From NCBI GenBank assembly GCA_038093515.1, contig JBBPSI010000122.1:1-64000 (forward strand): a stretch of 64,000 nucleotides of DNA, given 5' to 3'. This DNA is from Butyriboletus loyo (taxonomy: Eukaryota > Basidiomycota > Agaricomycetes > Boletales > Boletaceae). Below, in pieces: positions 47,153 through 60,918 of this stretch; within the stretch, counting starts at the first letter, position 1; every line of letters starts with the position of its first letter. The position numbers and the translations under genes were made by a program. The notes below the pieces were generated by a model. That model was given only the letters and a program-made list of their open reading frames with translations. It did not search any database and was not told the DNA's origin.

Positions 47153-48076
47153 ATGTCCATGACGAACACCAGCGGCGATGAAACGCCCACACGCCCAAGT
47201 CCCAGCGAGACTGATGCTGGTAACGCAGCCACACAACAGCAACTATCAAGCCAGCGAATGTGGGTTGATCAGAGGCCACGTCTTGACAGACTTTCCAGCA
47301 AGCAACACATCGTGACTTTACGCTTCTTGCGAGTTCAATGCTGTGACTACTGCAAAGGCTTCATAACCCTTCTTCGATGCTATTCGCGACTTTGTGTCCG
47401 GCCGCACCACGACTCTGGAGAATGCCTGAAATATTCATGTCAACACCCAGCTGATCCACAACCAGACCTACGCGCACCGTCTTCATCCTAGTCTCATCGA
47501 ACAGGCTTGTGGCTTTCCTAACTACCACGATAATGCTGTCTGGAGATCGTAACTATACGTCGGTCACGGCCGGATGTTATCTTGGGAGTTGGGACTGACC
47601 ATTACTGGCATTTAGCGGCTGGTCGTACTATCCTCCACCTTATCTTTCCCTCACTCGGATGCATCGCTTTCCACGGTGACCCTCTTCAGTTCCTGTTGAT
47701 CAAGACCTCCTACCACCCCTTCATTTCCCCTCTTCCACGTGCTCGAGATGGTCAAGACGAACCCCGAACTTGCCGGTAATCGTAAAGTCACTGTGTGTGT
47801 ATCGCGCAAATTATTAAACTCGCCTGTGCTGCGTCATAGTCTGCAGTGAAAAACCCAACGATTATACGCATCCCGCTATCGGTGTGAACAGTTCCGCTCC
47901 TGCAGCAGCCTACTACAGCAAGTGGCCCTCATGTTTCCGGCTTTTCGGTATGACCACGCCTCTGGAGGCCATATACATCCAGCTGCTCATCCAGAAAAAC
48001 TATGCCACTGGGAGTGGGGAGACCGCACCACATTTTACTTATCAACGTTCAACCCTCAGCCCCCTCTATCCCGACC
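47153..48076 (+). other. Possible coding relic, not identified
   Basis: Protein-like pieces in shifting frames, for example AIRDFVSGRTTTLENA near 47380-47425 and FRYDHASGGHIHPAAHPEKL near 47940-48000. Stops interrupt them and no splice solution joins them. It reads like an old gene broken by frameshifts, next to the transporter relic downstream. Confidence 0.35.
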
Positions 48077-48843
48077 ATGTCCTCGTCCGCTGCCGTGCTT
48101 AAGGACCCACTATCAAAGGCTGAACCAGGTGCGTCCCGGAAGGAGAAGGAGCAGCATGTTATCCCAAAAGATCGGCTCGAAATCGTATTTTTTGGTCTCA
48201 TGTGTTCCACATTGCTCGCCTCACTCGATCAGGTATCTCTTTGTCGACCCCGTATTTACCTGACCTGACACGGACCACAGACCGTTTTAGTTACCGCTTT
48301 ACCTACTATCGTAGCCGTACAGTAGGCGGAGGCAACAATTATAGTTGGGTTGCGAGGTAAACCCAATGCTCGTGCACCGACGCATAAACGTGACCTAACC
48401 GCCCAGTATCTCAGCACCTATATGCTATCCTCAGCGTCTGCCGCTTTACGGAAAACTCTCCAACATTTTAGGTCTACTATCCTATCCACTCTCGTCAATT
48501 CCATCCTACTCACTTATGGGCTTCATAGGTCGAAAGCCAATGTTGTACGGATGCTATCGTCATATTTTTGGTCTGTAATTTATTTGACGCGAACAACCTC
48601 CAAACGTAACGCTATGTTTAGGTTGGATCAGCGTTCTGTGGTGCCGCCCAGAGCATGACACTCATAATTTGCTGTGCTGTACAAGAAATAGGTGGTGGTG
48701 GCATTATTTCGTTGGTACAAATCACCATATCAGATAGTGTCCCTCAAGGAGTAAGTTCTGTGTTGTTGCTTCCTTCCTGGTCCCTTAGATTCCTTAGCCG
48801 AGGCAAGTATGGAGGAGCCATTAGTCCCACTTGGGGTAGGTGA
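48077..48843 (+). pseudogene. Decayed MFS drug:H+ antiporter (DHA2-like)
   Basis: Starts well: a polar N-terminus then FFGLMCSTLLASLDQ|TVL and VTALPTIVA, the first span and LDQT motif of DHA2 transporters. At about 48323 the frame must shift to continue with GGGNNYSWVA. It shifts again near 48446 to reach LYGKLSNILG, and again near 48547 after GRKPMLYGC to read IVIFLV. Later GSAFCGAAQSMTLIICCAVQ and EIGGGGIISLVQITISDSVP are clear, then KYGGAISPTWG. The C-terminal half is absent. At least three single-base frame breaks rule out normal function. Confidence 0.85.
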
Positions 48844-48949
48844 TGCATCGGCACCACGACTGTTCAAGGTTCGTGTGCTCCTTTCCTTTCCGCACGCCTC
48901 TGACTTTTCTGGTAGACACGTACGACCAGCTTGGTTCATCTTTGCACGC

Positions 48950-49800
48950 CGTTGTTGTATGTCGACTGATGCTCGATAATCATTGTTTACTTCTTTGAAA
49001 ATAGGATCATAGTACGTTTCTTATTGTATGGGTCAACCTGTATGGCACCTGGAGGTGGGTTTACGCTAACCGCCATTGGGGTTTTTCTCACGAATATATC
49101 GGCCGTCAAGCCCTTGACGGGAGAAGCACAAGAACGGAGACGATAGTAGCGGTATAGTACACTCTCTGTCTCGTCGATATCATCTGATCATTTGCGTTCT
49201 GTCGTCACAAAGAAGAGAGGGGAAAAGAAGAATGCAACCTCATCCCCACAGACGAGAGACACAGTACTCACGTGAAACTCCTCTGGGTAGGGCCAGTGTT
49301 CGCTACCACTCGGCACCAATGGCTCTTCTTCGGAGAGGGACGGGTCGAGAATGGCCTCCAGTGGGTGGTTGAAGATATGATCCACCTCTCCGACGCAGGG
49401 CCTCGATGTACAGAGGAGGGCGGTATTCGTAAAGAGTGCAACGACCGGCGTGACGATGAGTTGTGAGTGAGAAAGAAACGGTTGGAGGGTACAGAGAGTA
49501 TGGACATCAGGCGATCCTATAGCAAGTCCGACCTTCTCCTGAGCCTCTCTAAACTGCCCAACAACGAAGAGTCAAGCCATATTTGGGCTAGAACGAGAAA
49601 AACGAAATAACAGCAAGGGAGGCTAGGCGGAGATATCCTTACAGCTGTATAGACGAGATCTGCGCCAAGTAATGTGGCCTGTCCAGGGAAGAAATTTGGA
49701 ACGTGTTGTGAGGACTCGGAGTTTACGACACAGCGGTTAGTTTCTTTCTCGAGATCTGGGACACAACGTCTAGAAAGCCAAGATCTTGACACGAACTACT
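48950..49800 (-). pseudogene. Decayed Nudix hydrolase (CoA diphosphatase-like)
   Basis: Pieces on the minus strand in order: FPGQATLLGADLVYTA, EAQEKVGLAIGSPDVHTLC, LQPFLSHSQLIVTPVVALF, GEVDHIFNHPLEAILDPSLS and YRYYRLRSCASPVKGLTADI. This is the order of peroxisomal/mitochondrial CoA diphosphatases. The Nudix box has EK where two metal-binding Glu are expected, a Gly is missing from FPGG, and splice phases do not match on either side of the central exon. I therefore read it as a relic. Plus-strand frames over 49020-49150 are its antisense. Confidence 0.65.
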
Positions 49801-50614
49801 AAGCAAGGAATTCAGACCAATGACTTTTAGCGAAGGAGCGGAAAAGTGTGTAATACTTCAAAGCCTCCAGCCTGAACTCAGGCACACGAGTCGTTCCGTC
49901 TCTCAACTGCATTCCGTCTCCAACTGCACATTTCCTGACTTGGGTCACATCGTCAGGGTATGTACCACTCTCCACAGCTGCACTGAGCTGTTCTGTGATA
50001 GGAACAATGCAGAAGGTTGGTCGAGTGCCCATCATTGTGATACAGGGAATTGACATCCTGTTCATACCATGCTGAACTCTGTTACGATTATTTGACTGAA
50101 AGGCTGCAATAGCCTCTGCTACGACCTGGGCCTCTGGATCTTCAGAACTGACCTGATTTCTGTCTTGTTGAAGAATAAGAAGAATGGTTGTTGTGCGATG
50201 AACATTCTGGTTATCTCGCAAAGGTATGGGATAACGTGACCTCGGGATGAGGCTGGGTTCTTCGTAGTCAAGCATACGCAGCAGCTCCCTAGCAAAATCA
50301 TCAACTGCAGACTCCTGATCTGTATACAGAGGAAGCCAATATGGATCAGAATGAACCTAACAAAAACATTACATTCAGATGAGTGACATACCTGCATTGA
50401 GCAAGATCCAGATATGTCAATACACGATTGATATTGGGGTTTTCTGCTACATCATGAATGTTGGCCTCCACAAATTCAGGATCCACATTTTCAAGAGCAG
50501 CAGGGAGATTTCGACCGAAGAAATCCCTGGCTGATTGGTTTTGAACAATGGTCTCATTGGTAGACCACCAGCTAGCGGACTTGACATGGTGCTTCCAATA
50601 TTCGCGGCACTACC
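49799..50614 (-). pseudogene. 5'-truncated hypothetical protein relic, AT-rich
   Basis: Open pieces read in order CREYWKHHVKSASWWSTNET, LPAALENVDPEFVEANIHDV, RVLTYLDLAQC, then after a 35-nt gap DPYWLPLYTDQESAVDDFAR and a long frame to 49799 with IPCITMMGTRPTFCIVPITE and TRVPEFRLEALKYYTLFRSF. The join is out of phase by one base and no start codon precedes the first piece. It is more AT-rich than its neighbours. The style resembles multi-copy Agaricomycete hypothetical proteins; function unknown. Confidence 0.5.
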
Positions 50615-50763
50615 TGGGGACATTACAAAACACCCCCCATCATGACGCGGGCATAATCACGACACCGACAGGTAATTAAACAAGAAAAGGTTCTACAAAT
50701 GGTATACACCAATGCAGCAACAATCTATGCTATCGAAGCAAACACAAGGAATGCCGACCGTAT

Positions 50764-53377
<2,614 letters not shown>

Positions 53378-53694
53378 TGTTCAGGTAACTCCAAAGAAAT
53401 GATAAAATTGACGAGGTGCGGGAACAACAGCGATGAGTCGTGGTGCAAGCTTGGTCTGACAGAGCCACTGGAAGAAAAGAAAAATGGATATATACAAATA
53501 GATTACATAATCAAAACCATTATGTAATTCATTCCTGCAGAGCGCCTTGCTATACAAGAGGAGGCGTAGGGCCTGGGTATCATAACTGCAAATCGTACAT
53601 GAGATAGTTACATGTGTACTACCTTTCCAGGTGTATTGAGATGACACGGGTTATGCAAGTGTTGAGTGATGTACAAACTGGATGGAACATGACC

Positions 53695-54610
53695 TCACAT
53701 AACCGTACATGGCTTGCGAAACCGGGTTAGTCTCTTGCATGAAGGATCATCAGGATACCGTGCAAGCATTTGCTTCACAACGTCCTGAAACACATCAGAG
53801 ATGTGCCAGTTACGCTTGGCGGACGTCTCGTAGAAGGGAATATGCCAGCGCGCCACTAGGGACTGAATGGTGTTACGAGAAACTTCCCGTTCGGAGACCA
53901 AATCTAATTTGGTGCCGACAACGACGATAGGAATGGTCTACATATCATCAAGTTCAGTATCTCAGTTACGGCGCCAAAGTGGTAGAATTAGTTACAGCGT
54001 CACCACCCTTTACACGATAAATTTGCTGGCGGAGGTTATCCACCTCACGGAGGCTTGCTTCTTGTGTAAGACTTGGGGACAGATAAGCCATGAGATAAAA
54101 CAGGGAATAAAGACGATACCTGAAAACCAAAACAAAGCCCTGGCCGGACTAACAAGTCATGAAGTATGGACATGAGTGATATGCCTACCTCAACGAAGAG
54201 ATTGTCTACCTTGATATAAAGTTCTTTCAGTGCGGTAAATTGTTCGGCCCCTGCAGTGTCCAGCACTTCGAGCTGGATGATGGGTATAAGAACGAGATTC
54301 CAATGGGAGGTCGGATCTGGTGGGGCAGAACACACACGAGCTTACCGAAGCCTTGACACCATCGACGTCGACTACACGTCTGTAAGCTTCTGTACTGGTT
54401 GTTAGTGGAGACATAAGATTGACAGACTATGGAAAGACCCACCTTCTATTGTTGGGTCATAGTTCTCGAGAAAGACATCCTGCACGAATCGCACTGTTAA
54501 AGCGGACTTCCCTACCCCACCGGCTAGGTTGAAGAGTTATACCTTGCTACCGACGTACGAAGCGACTGATGCTACCCACCACCAAGGACAACAACGTTAT
54601 AATGTCTCAT
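53695..54610 (-). CDS. Ras-family small GTPase (Ras/Rap/Rsr1 type)
   Basis: Membrane-bound signalling GTPase, about 190-200 residues over seven or so exons. [24 protein letters not shown] (G1) is restored by an intron at about 54578-54526. [17 protein letters not shown] holds G2, [21 protein letters not shown]3, then [42 protein letters not shown] (G4, TKLD in place of NKxD), FYETSAKRN (G5). The C-terminus is basic (RLTRFRKP) and ends CTVM, a CAAX box for prenylation. Effector region and CAAX put it with Ras/Rap/Rsr1 and not Rho or Rab; the exact orthologue is unsure. Divergent from the cyclophilin gene. Confidence 0.88.
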
Positions 54611-55047
54611 GTCACGCGACGTTCGTTCAGATGGAGTGTTGGAAGGGAGAACGTGAATGGGAAGGGCAATCAGGTGTGGGAAGTATGCAAGAACAAGCAG
54701 TGTCATGCGCGTGGGTTTGATTTAGGGTCCCCACTAGGCAATACCAAAGGCAGCAGCGCTAAGCGTTTACAGTTCGATGACAAGGACGATGACGACGGCC
54801 AAACTGGCCTAACTCCCAAGCAATCTATCGATCGATAGAGGTCCGGAGAGACGTATGTGACTGGTGGCTTGATAGATTGGCGTAAAAAGCTGATTTGGAG
54901 GTCCCAAGGCAAGTGGGGTTGTAGTAGTACTAGTAGAAGGCACTTGGACTTGCTACTACATAGTTATTCCTACCAATCGGTTACGATTATGTAATAAGCC
55001 GACACTAGTTGAAGGTGCCTCAGGCAACCACCAGTTCAAGTCTCTCT
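54611..55047. other. Divergent intergenic region
   Basis: About 435 nt between the GTPase and cyclophilin starts. No supported gene. It contains a short GTAGTAGTACTAGTAG palindrome-like stretch near 54921-54933. Confidence 0.4.
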
Positions 55048-56346
55048 ATGCCTCGTCCACGCGTGTTCTTTGATTTTTCCATCGATTCTGATTCTACGGG
55101 AAGGTGTGATATATCTATAGCCAGTGTGTGAGATATACTTACATTGTTCCAGAGTCGTCTTCGAACTATTCAACGATACGGCCCCAAAGACTGCAGAAAA
55201 GTAAGTTGCCAGCGCTCTCAATTTATGGCTCAAACTTCTGGACATGAATTACAACTAAAGGTCGCTGCAGCTTCCGAGCACTATGCACAGGAGAAAAGGG
55301 GTCATCGGTCGTCTCAGAGCGTCCACTGTATTACAAGAACAGTATTATCCACAGGTCTATTGATAATTTCATGATTCAAGGAGGAGGTCTGCCTTTAGTT
55401 ACAGTGGTGTTACCCGCTACTTATCGTTATCACAGACTTTACAAAGCACAATGGTAGCGGAGGGGAATCTATCTATGGGGACCACTTTCCCGACGAAGAT
55501 CTTTCTAGGCCCCTCGACTCGGAAGGGTGCGTCTCGAGCATCATTTGTCGAATATAATGACCCTTTTGCCTGATATTTAAATTATTCTAGACTTCTGTGC
55601 ATGGCTAATCGGGGGCCTGATACCAACGGATCACAATTTTTCATTACCCTGCGAGAGTGTCCCCACTTGAATGGTAAGTGTTTTGATCCCAGCTAGTCCC
55701 TTTGTTGCTAAAGCACACCAGGTAAACACGTCGTGTTTGGAAAGGTGATCAGGGGTTATGAAGACGTGGTAAAACGGCTCGCGCAAGTACCCGTAGATGC
55801 AAAGGATCGACCGCAAACACCGATTGTAATCTCAAATTGCGGTGAACTCGAACTGAGAAAGTCAAAGCCAGTGGAGCAAACAAAACGTATGTTTATTATG
55901 ACTTCCGACCAACCACATCGTGTCCCACTTGGTTTCACGCAGGAGACAGTGCCAGAGATCGCAAGCGCCACGATCGTCGCTCCCGATCACGTAGTGCAGA
56001 CCGCGAGCATCGCCGCAAGAAGTCGAAAGTGCAAATTCCCAAACCAGAATCCCAACCTGAGGACTCTCAAAAGTCGAAGGGCAACATCATCCCCCAAGAG
56101 ACAGAGGAAGAATATGATGCTCGTCTGGAACGCGAAGAACAAGAGCGAATGGCAAAAGCCAAACGCAAGGAGTTGGAGCGCATCCAGGAAATACACGAGA
56201 ACACAAATACAACACGTAGTGTCCGTTTCAAAGGTATGCCCATTGGATATCCCTTCCATATACAACACTTAGTATTTTCCCACTGCTTCGTTGTAGGCCG
56301 TGGACGCATGAAATTTGTTGATCCAGAGCTACACCACCGACAGTAG
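55048..56346 (+). CDS. Nuclear cyclophilin (peptidyl-prolyl isomerase, PPIG/CYP-RS type)
   Basis: About 330 residues, with about eight exons. The N-terminal cyclophilin domain includes [74 protein letters not shown] and [20 protein letters not shown]. The catalytic Arg (HR.IDNF) and the NGSQFFIT pocket are present. The residue matching Trp121 of CypA is His (CPHLNG), as in large nuclear cyclophilins with weak cyclosporin binding. The C-terminal part is charged: [16 protein letters not shown], then [20 protein letters not shown], ending [10 protein letters not shown]. The SR-like part and family suggest a spliceosome-linked, nuclear protein. Confidence 0.9.
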
Positions 56347-56588
56347 TGAAGGACATTTGCAATACTTATGAAGCACTGCATCGCGCCATTTGAACTTACG
56401 ATAATATCTTGCAATCAGAACTCGTACTACTCACACCATCTATGTTAACATCAGTAAAACAGTTGCTGGTTTCTGACGCGAACCGAGTGTAGCCGAGTGC
56501 TACAGACTGCTAGCCATTGGTTCCGACCAATAACTGTTTCACTGATGAAGAACCATAATTCACGATATGATAGAGGCATAAAAAGTGT

Positions 56589-58494
56589 CTAGACAGACAT
56601 CTCGACTACCTGATCAGTAACATTGTCTAGCGCGGAGGTTGTGTCCTCCGTAGCCTTCTGATCATCCATGCTCTCGACAGTGATTGCTTTTGCACCAGCT
56701 GCATTCGCGAAACTAAATGACGGCCTGACAGTAGAAACAGCGAGGGCAGCAGAAGTTCCCGAGGCAGGAGCAGTGGAGGGAGAGGTCGATGAGACTTTAG
56801 TCGGATGTGTGGGCCCTCGTTCAGTGGCTTGCCGAGAGTTTGTGCGTGACATCGAATGTTGGGGAGCCCGGTCCTTGGTAAGCTCCAAGCGGGTGGTGAT
56901 TTCACGCTCCTTTGTAGAAACATCAACTGGTCTGCAACGCGTCAAAACAATGTTCCTCGATTTTGGGGGGTGAACCTACTTTGCAGCACCAAACGGACTC
57001 GATCTCGGAACATTGGAGGATAACTTTGGGGAGGATAAGGGAGATGGGCTCGCGGAACCTGTGGAAGAACGAGGCAGTAATTCGAGCTTTTTGCGGTTAA
57101 TTTGAGGAGTTGGAGGGGTGGAGCTGCTTGCTGTGCGCGAGGGAATCAGCTACAACGAAGCACTGTCGAAATATCGACGGGAATACTCACGGGAAGTGCC
57201 TCCTGGGGCCTTCCGCGCGCGCCAGTCCCCTTCATCAGGGGTATCCCGTGCATGAACGGATTCATATCTGACCCTCACGCCACCAAACTTGCCAGGCGCC
57301 GACTCTTCAGGCACTGAGGGCTTAAATCTGCTCCCCATAGTCCACTGTTCATCTTTATCCGCAGCGCCAGTCTGGCCCTCCGTAATGGAGAAACCTGAGC
57401 CCTTCCGACGAGCCGACGGTGCCTCCGGCTCAACCACTTTTGATAGCGGCCGTGCTGATCTCCAGTCATTGGCTTCATCAGAAACAGTTGTTGTTGTTGT
57501 TGTTGTTGTTGATGGTGGTGGTCGACGTTCTCCCGGCTGCCCATCAAAGCGACGCCGTGAAGACTCGTGAGAATCCCCAAAAGATGGAAGAGGGCCTTCC
57601 CTACGCCAGTTCGCAGAAAATTTGGAATCGTCCTCCGAGACGGCACTGCTAAATCCAGGTCTTTCCTTTGCTAACGAGGGATTGAGTCTACCTCCAAATA
57701 CAAATCTAATAAACACTCACGGGGCTCGGCAACGCTCACTCGAACAGTGCGACCTGATAGACTCTGATAAGAGGGTTAACAAATGTATTTCAGAAGAACT
57801 GGGATAACTAACAGCTCCCGACCTTGACAATGCATCTTTCAAGGCATCCAGTTCTGCAAATTCGATGTAACCAAAACCCTTTGGTTTATCATCGCGGTCT
57901 TTGATTATTTTGATAGACTTAGCCTGTGTACGTTGAACATTGCAGGTCTCGATGAAGTAAACCACGAACCTGATGAGGATGGAAGAAGCTAGCCAATTCG
58001 CTTTCGGTGATATCAAAGGCGAGGTTTCCGATAAATGCAGTAAAAGGCGGATGAGATGGCAATGGGACCTCTTCTCTCACGGAAGGGAACGGGCGATCGA
58101 CTGGGCAAAGGTGTGAATCGACGGTATACCGACATATCCAAGACCTAACATACGACGAGAGGATGAAAATTCATCACGTCTATTGAAGCGATCACCAGAG
58201 CGTGGTAGCCTATCGTCGTCCGGCTTAATCGAGGCTGGAAGAAGTTGACGAGATAAGACAGTGCGCCCAATGATGTATAGAGTCCTTACGGGCGCTAGGA
58301 AGGGCGTCCATTTCATCGGCCCATGAGCCAAGAGCTACTCGGGGGATCAGCCAGGGGACGGGGAAGTGCACAAAAATTTATGCGCACTACTATCGCCGAG
58401 AAACTCGTTGAGAGACATCTTGGATGCCTTGGATTTTTTGGGCGCTATTCGAGGTAAATTGCATAGTTGTGCAGTAGTCAAGAAGCTTACCCAT
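56589..58494 (-). CDS. TIF3: eIF4B/TIF3-like RRM protein
   Basis: A translation initiation factor that aids the eIF4A helicase. The first exon is ATGG, joined across an intron (58490-58447) to CGCCCAAAAAATCC, giving MAPKKSKASKMSLNEFLGDS. Then LGSWADEMDALPSAP, a motif typical of eIF4B, and an RRM: FTAFIGNLAFDITESELASF, AKSIKIIKDRDDKPKGFGYI, EFAELDALKDAL, LSGRTVRVSVAEPR. The rest is Arg/Ser/Pro-rich with Trp/Arg repeats (NWRREGPLPS, DWRARKAP) and a run of eight Thr near 57490-57512. The C-terminus ends DQVVEMSV. Composition and order match fungal TIF3. Some exon limits in the middle are approximate. Confidence 0.85.
57487..57511 (-). repeat. ACA/CAA triplet run coding poly-Thr
   Basis: GTTGTT... 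on the plus strand; on the coding minus strand it gives about eight Thr in the eIF4B-like gene, within an unstructured Arg/Ser/Pro region. Likely length-variable. Confidence 0.8.
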
Positions 58495-58674
58495 GGTTGC
58501 AAGAGGTTAAGACTTTTTTGTGATACTTTGCAGTGTATCTAGTGAGCTGACTGTCTGCTGGAAAGCGCCGAGGGAAATTACTTTGCTGCAGATATCAATT
58601 ATTCCCACGCATATACTTTGTCATCACCGCACGCTCTTGCCTGGTTGCCATCTTGTAAACTTAGTGGGTTGAGC

Positions 58675-59844
58675 ATGATCCTCCTCGAGGTAGGGCGGGA
58701 TTTCACCGCGCTGTTCAGCACGAGCTAAAACCACAGTAGTCTCATAACGTTATCATACAAACAACCTTGGCAGACAAGGCCGCTAAGTGGGTCTATAATC
58801 CATACAGCTACCATGACCGTTGTACTCATTGATAACTCAAAGACCCTCATCTCTCGATGTCCTGTTCGTAGATTTTGACGGAGTTAGATTCCACTTGTCA
58901 ACGCCAGACAAAAAGACGGTGATTCAACTTTCGATGAACATCCGCTGTTGGGACGAGCTCGTGGCGTACGGTGCACTAGACGTACTCAGACGGGAATACG
59001 GCACCCTGATCAAGGCTCGAACGGAACCAGAATATCATATCAGCCTCGACATTGATCTTGAGCAGCTACCGGGTGATGAAGGTGTGTGTTTAGTATCAGC
59101 TGCGGATCTCACTAATAGACCGCAGCGAGTCGGGATGCATTCATCAAATCCATCTCCCTCTTGAAGCGGAATGCCCTTGCAGCCCCATTTGAGTCGGCAT
59201 TTCGTCAACAAAAGGAATTAGAGGCTTCGGGAAGCGCTCTCGGAGACCTGATGCAGATCCATTATCGTGACGAGGAGGCTATATACATCCGGGCATCGCC
59301 TGATCGAGTGACAGTCATATTCTCAACCGTCTTCCGAGAGGAAACAGATAGGATATTTGGTAAAGTGTTTTTGCAGGTGAGTTAGTCGCGTTGAACTCTA
59401 TGGCAGGGTTTCCGTGACATCGCCACCAGGAATTCGTTGATGCTCGACGTCAGCCCAGTATCCAGAATGCCCCCCAAGTCCTGTATACTAATCGTGATCC
59501 GCCTCTGGAAATCCGAGATGTACCTGGTCTCCGCGATTCTGAAGACATTGGATATGTCACCTTTGTGCTCTTTCCCCGCCACTTTTCCAAGCCGGATGTA
59601 TCAAACAACACAATCTCGCATGTTCAGTTGTTCCGCGACTACCTCCACTACCACATCAAATGTTGCAAGGCTTACATGCACTCTCGCATGCGTCATCGCG
59701 TAGCCGAGTTCCAGAAGATCCTCAACCGTGCCAAGGCAGAGGTAGCAGCCACCGAAAGGAAGACTGTCAGGTGAGTTCGTTCAGTGAGATTGACTTGGTC
59801 TGTCTTGACACGATTGCAGCGGCAGAACGATGGTGGTTCGGTAG
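58675..59844 (+). CDS. ARC35: ARPC2, 34-kDa subunit of the Arp2/3 complex
   Basis: Core subunit of the actin-nucleating Arp2/3 complex at branch points of actin filaments; used in endocytic patches. The start exon codes only MILLE (58675-58689). Exon 2 (SHNVIIQTTLADKA) and exon 3 join to give KPSSLDVLFVDFDGVRFHLS. Then VIQLSMNIRCWDELVAYGAL, ALDVLRREYGTLIKARTEPE, PPLEIRDVPGLRDSEDIGYV, FVLFPRHFSKPDVSNNTISH, VQLFRDYLHYHIKCCKAYMH, SRMRHRVAEFQKILNRAKAE, and a last exon ending SGRTMVVR. About 320 residues, standard length. Donor gtgggt at about 58797 is needed for the correct phase. Identification is certain; the small first exons follow from frame and family start. Confidence 0.93.
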
Positions 59845-59933
59845 GTAGAGCACACGTAACCTATCAAATCAAGTACTGTAATCCACGTTCACACTTTCTC
59901 ACGCCACGGTAGACCCTGTCTGTTCCTACGTGA

Positions 59934-60630
59934 ATGGAGTCGATGGAAGTCACTGAGCTCGCAGAGACATCCAACGAAAAGGCTGAGTCGATCCGCATAA
60001 CCAGACACGGGAAACTTCGTGTCTGGGTCGGGGAGGCGCTGCAATCTTTCCAAGTGCGTCCTGTTGTCCACGAGACAGCAAACGTCCAACACTCGCACAG
60101 AGTCATCCAGACAGACCGCTTGTTCTTTACTCGGCACCGGCGGATGTCTCGGTTTCCACCATTGCGCGTCTAGTCTCCGTTGTCGAGATCATTAAGCGTG
60201 AGTACTTGAAAGGACGGGACACATCCGCGGGCGATGTGTCCGGGCTGCACCAGTACAACCAGCTGCTATTCGAGCAGCAAGGCAGGATTCCGGTGGAGGA
60301 GGGCGAAGAACGAAGGGACGCACTGCAACTTGCGCTCGATAGTCATTCACAGTGCGTCACGCGGTGCTGTTGGCACGGTGGTTGATTCGAACTGTCATAG
60401 TCCGAAGCAGTCATTCGCGGCGCACATGAAGATCACACTGTCCACCAAGGCCATCACGCGCAGCCACGGGAAACGAGAGACGTGAGTTGTACTGATGCCG
60501 TTTGGGCGTGCGAGGCGTGCTGAGGACAGACAGACACCAAGCACCCGCGATCCGTCGCATGTCCAAGGCAGCCAAGGCGAGGATGCGGAAACGGGTGGGG
60601 AAGCAGGGCCCAATTGTCGATGGAGAGTAG
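59934..60630 (+). CDS. Alba-domain nucleic-acid-binding protein
   Basis: About 165 residues in four exons (introns about 60053-60100, 60350-60396 and 60480-60530). The start MESMEVTELAETSNEK is chosen because it leads into IRITRHGKLRVWVGEALQSF. Core: RPLVLYSAPADVSVSTIARL, VSVVEIIKREYLKGRD and GLHQYNQLLFEQ, then after splicing FAAHMKITLSTKAITRSHGK. The order of strands and the central helix with EIIKRE match the Alba fold (archaeal chromatin proteins; POP6/POP7 of RNase P in eukaryotes). The tail RRMSKAAKARMRKRVGKQGP is basic and could bind RNA or DNA. The final intron removes a TGA after KRET; without it the protein ends there. Confidence 0.75.
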
Positions 60631-60918
60631 TTTTTGTGTCAAATTCTGCTCGAAATGGTATATGTATGACATAAGATTGGCACAGATTTGGGTGAAAAAT
60701 TGCAACGAGTGTTGAACCGTAGTCTCTGAATTCAAGACTTGATTTTGCTTCACGAGCAGTCTGGTCAAGTTTCGGTACTCAGAGGCTGGATTCGATTTGT
60801 TGCAATATCTCGCATTATCGCAACCGCACCGATAAATATTGCATCTTCCAAGTCCCGCTTGGCCCAAACCTGCCGGTAGATCCCCGACCTGTTTATAACG
60901 GCTTACTTGGCTGCGCGT

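Noticed and set aside
49020..49150. Plus-strand sequence resembling a late segment of the DHA2 transporter.
   Set aside because: The minus strand reads YRYYRLRSCASPVKGLTADI, a clear Nudix C-terminal block, so the plus-strand likeness is antisense.
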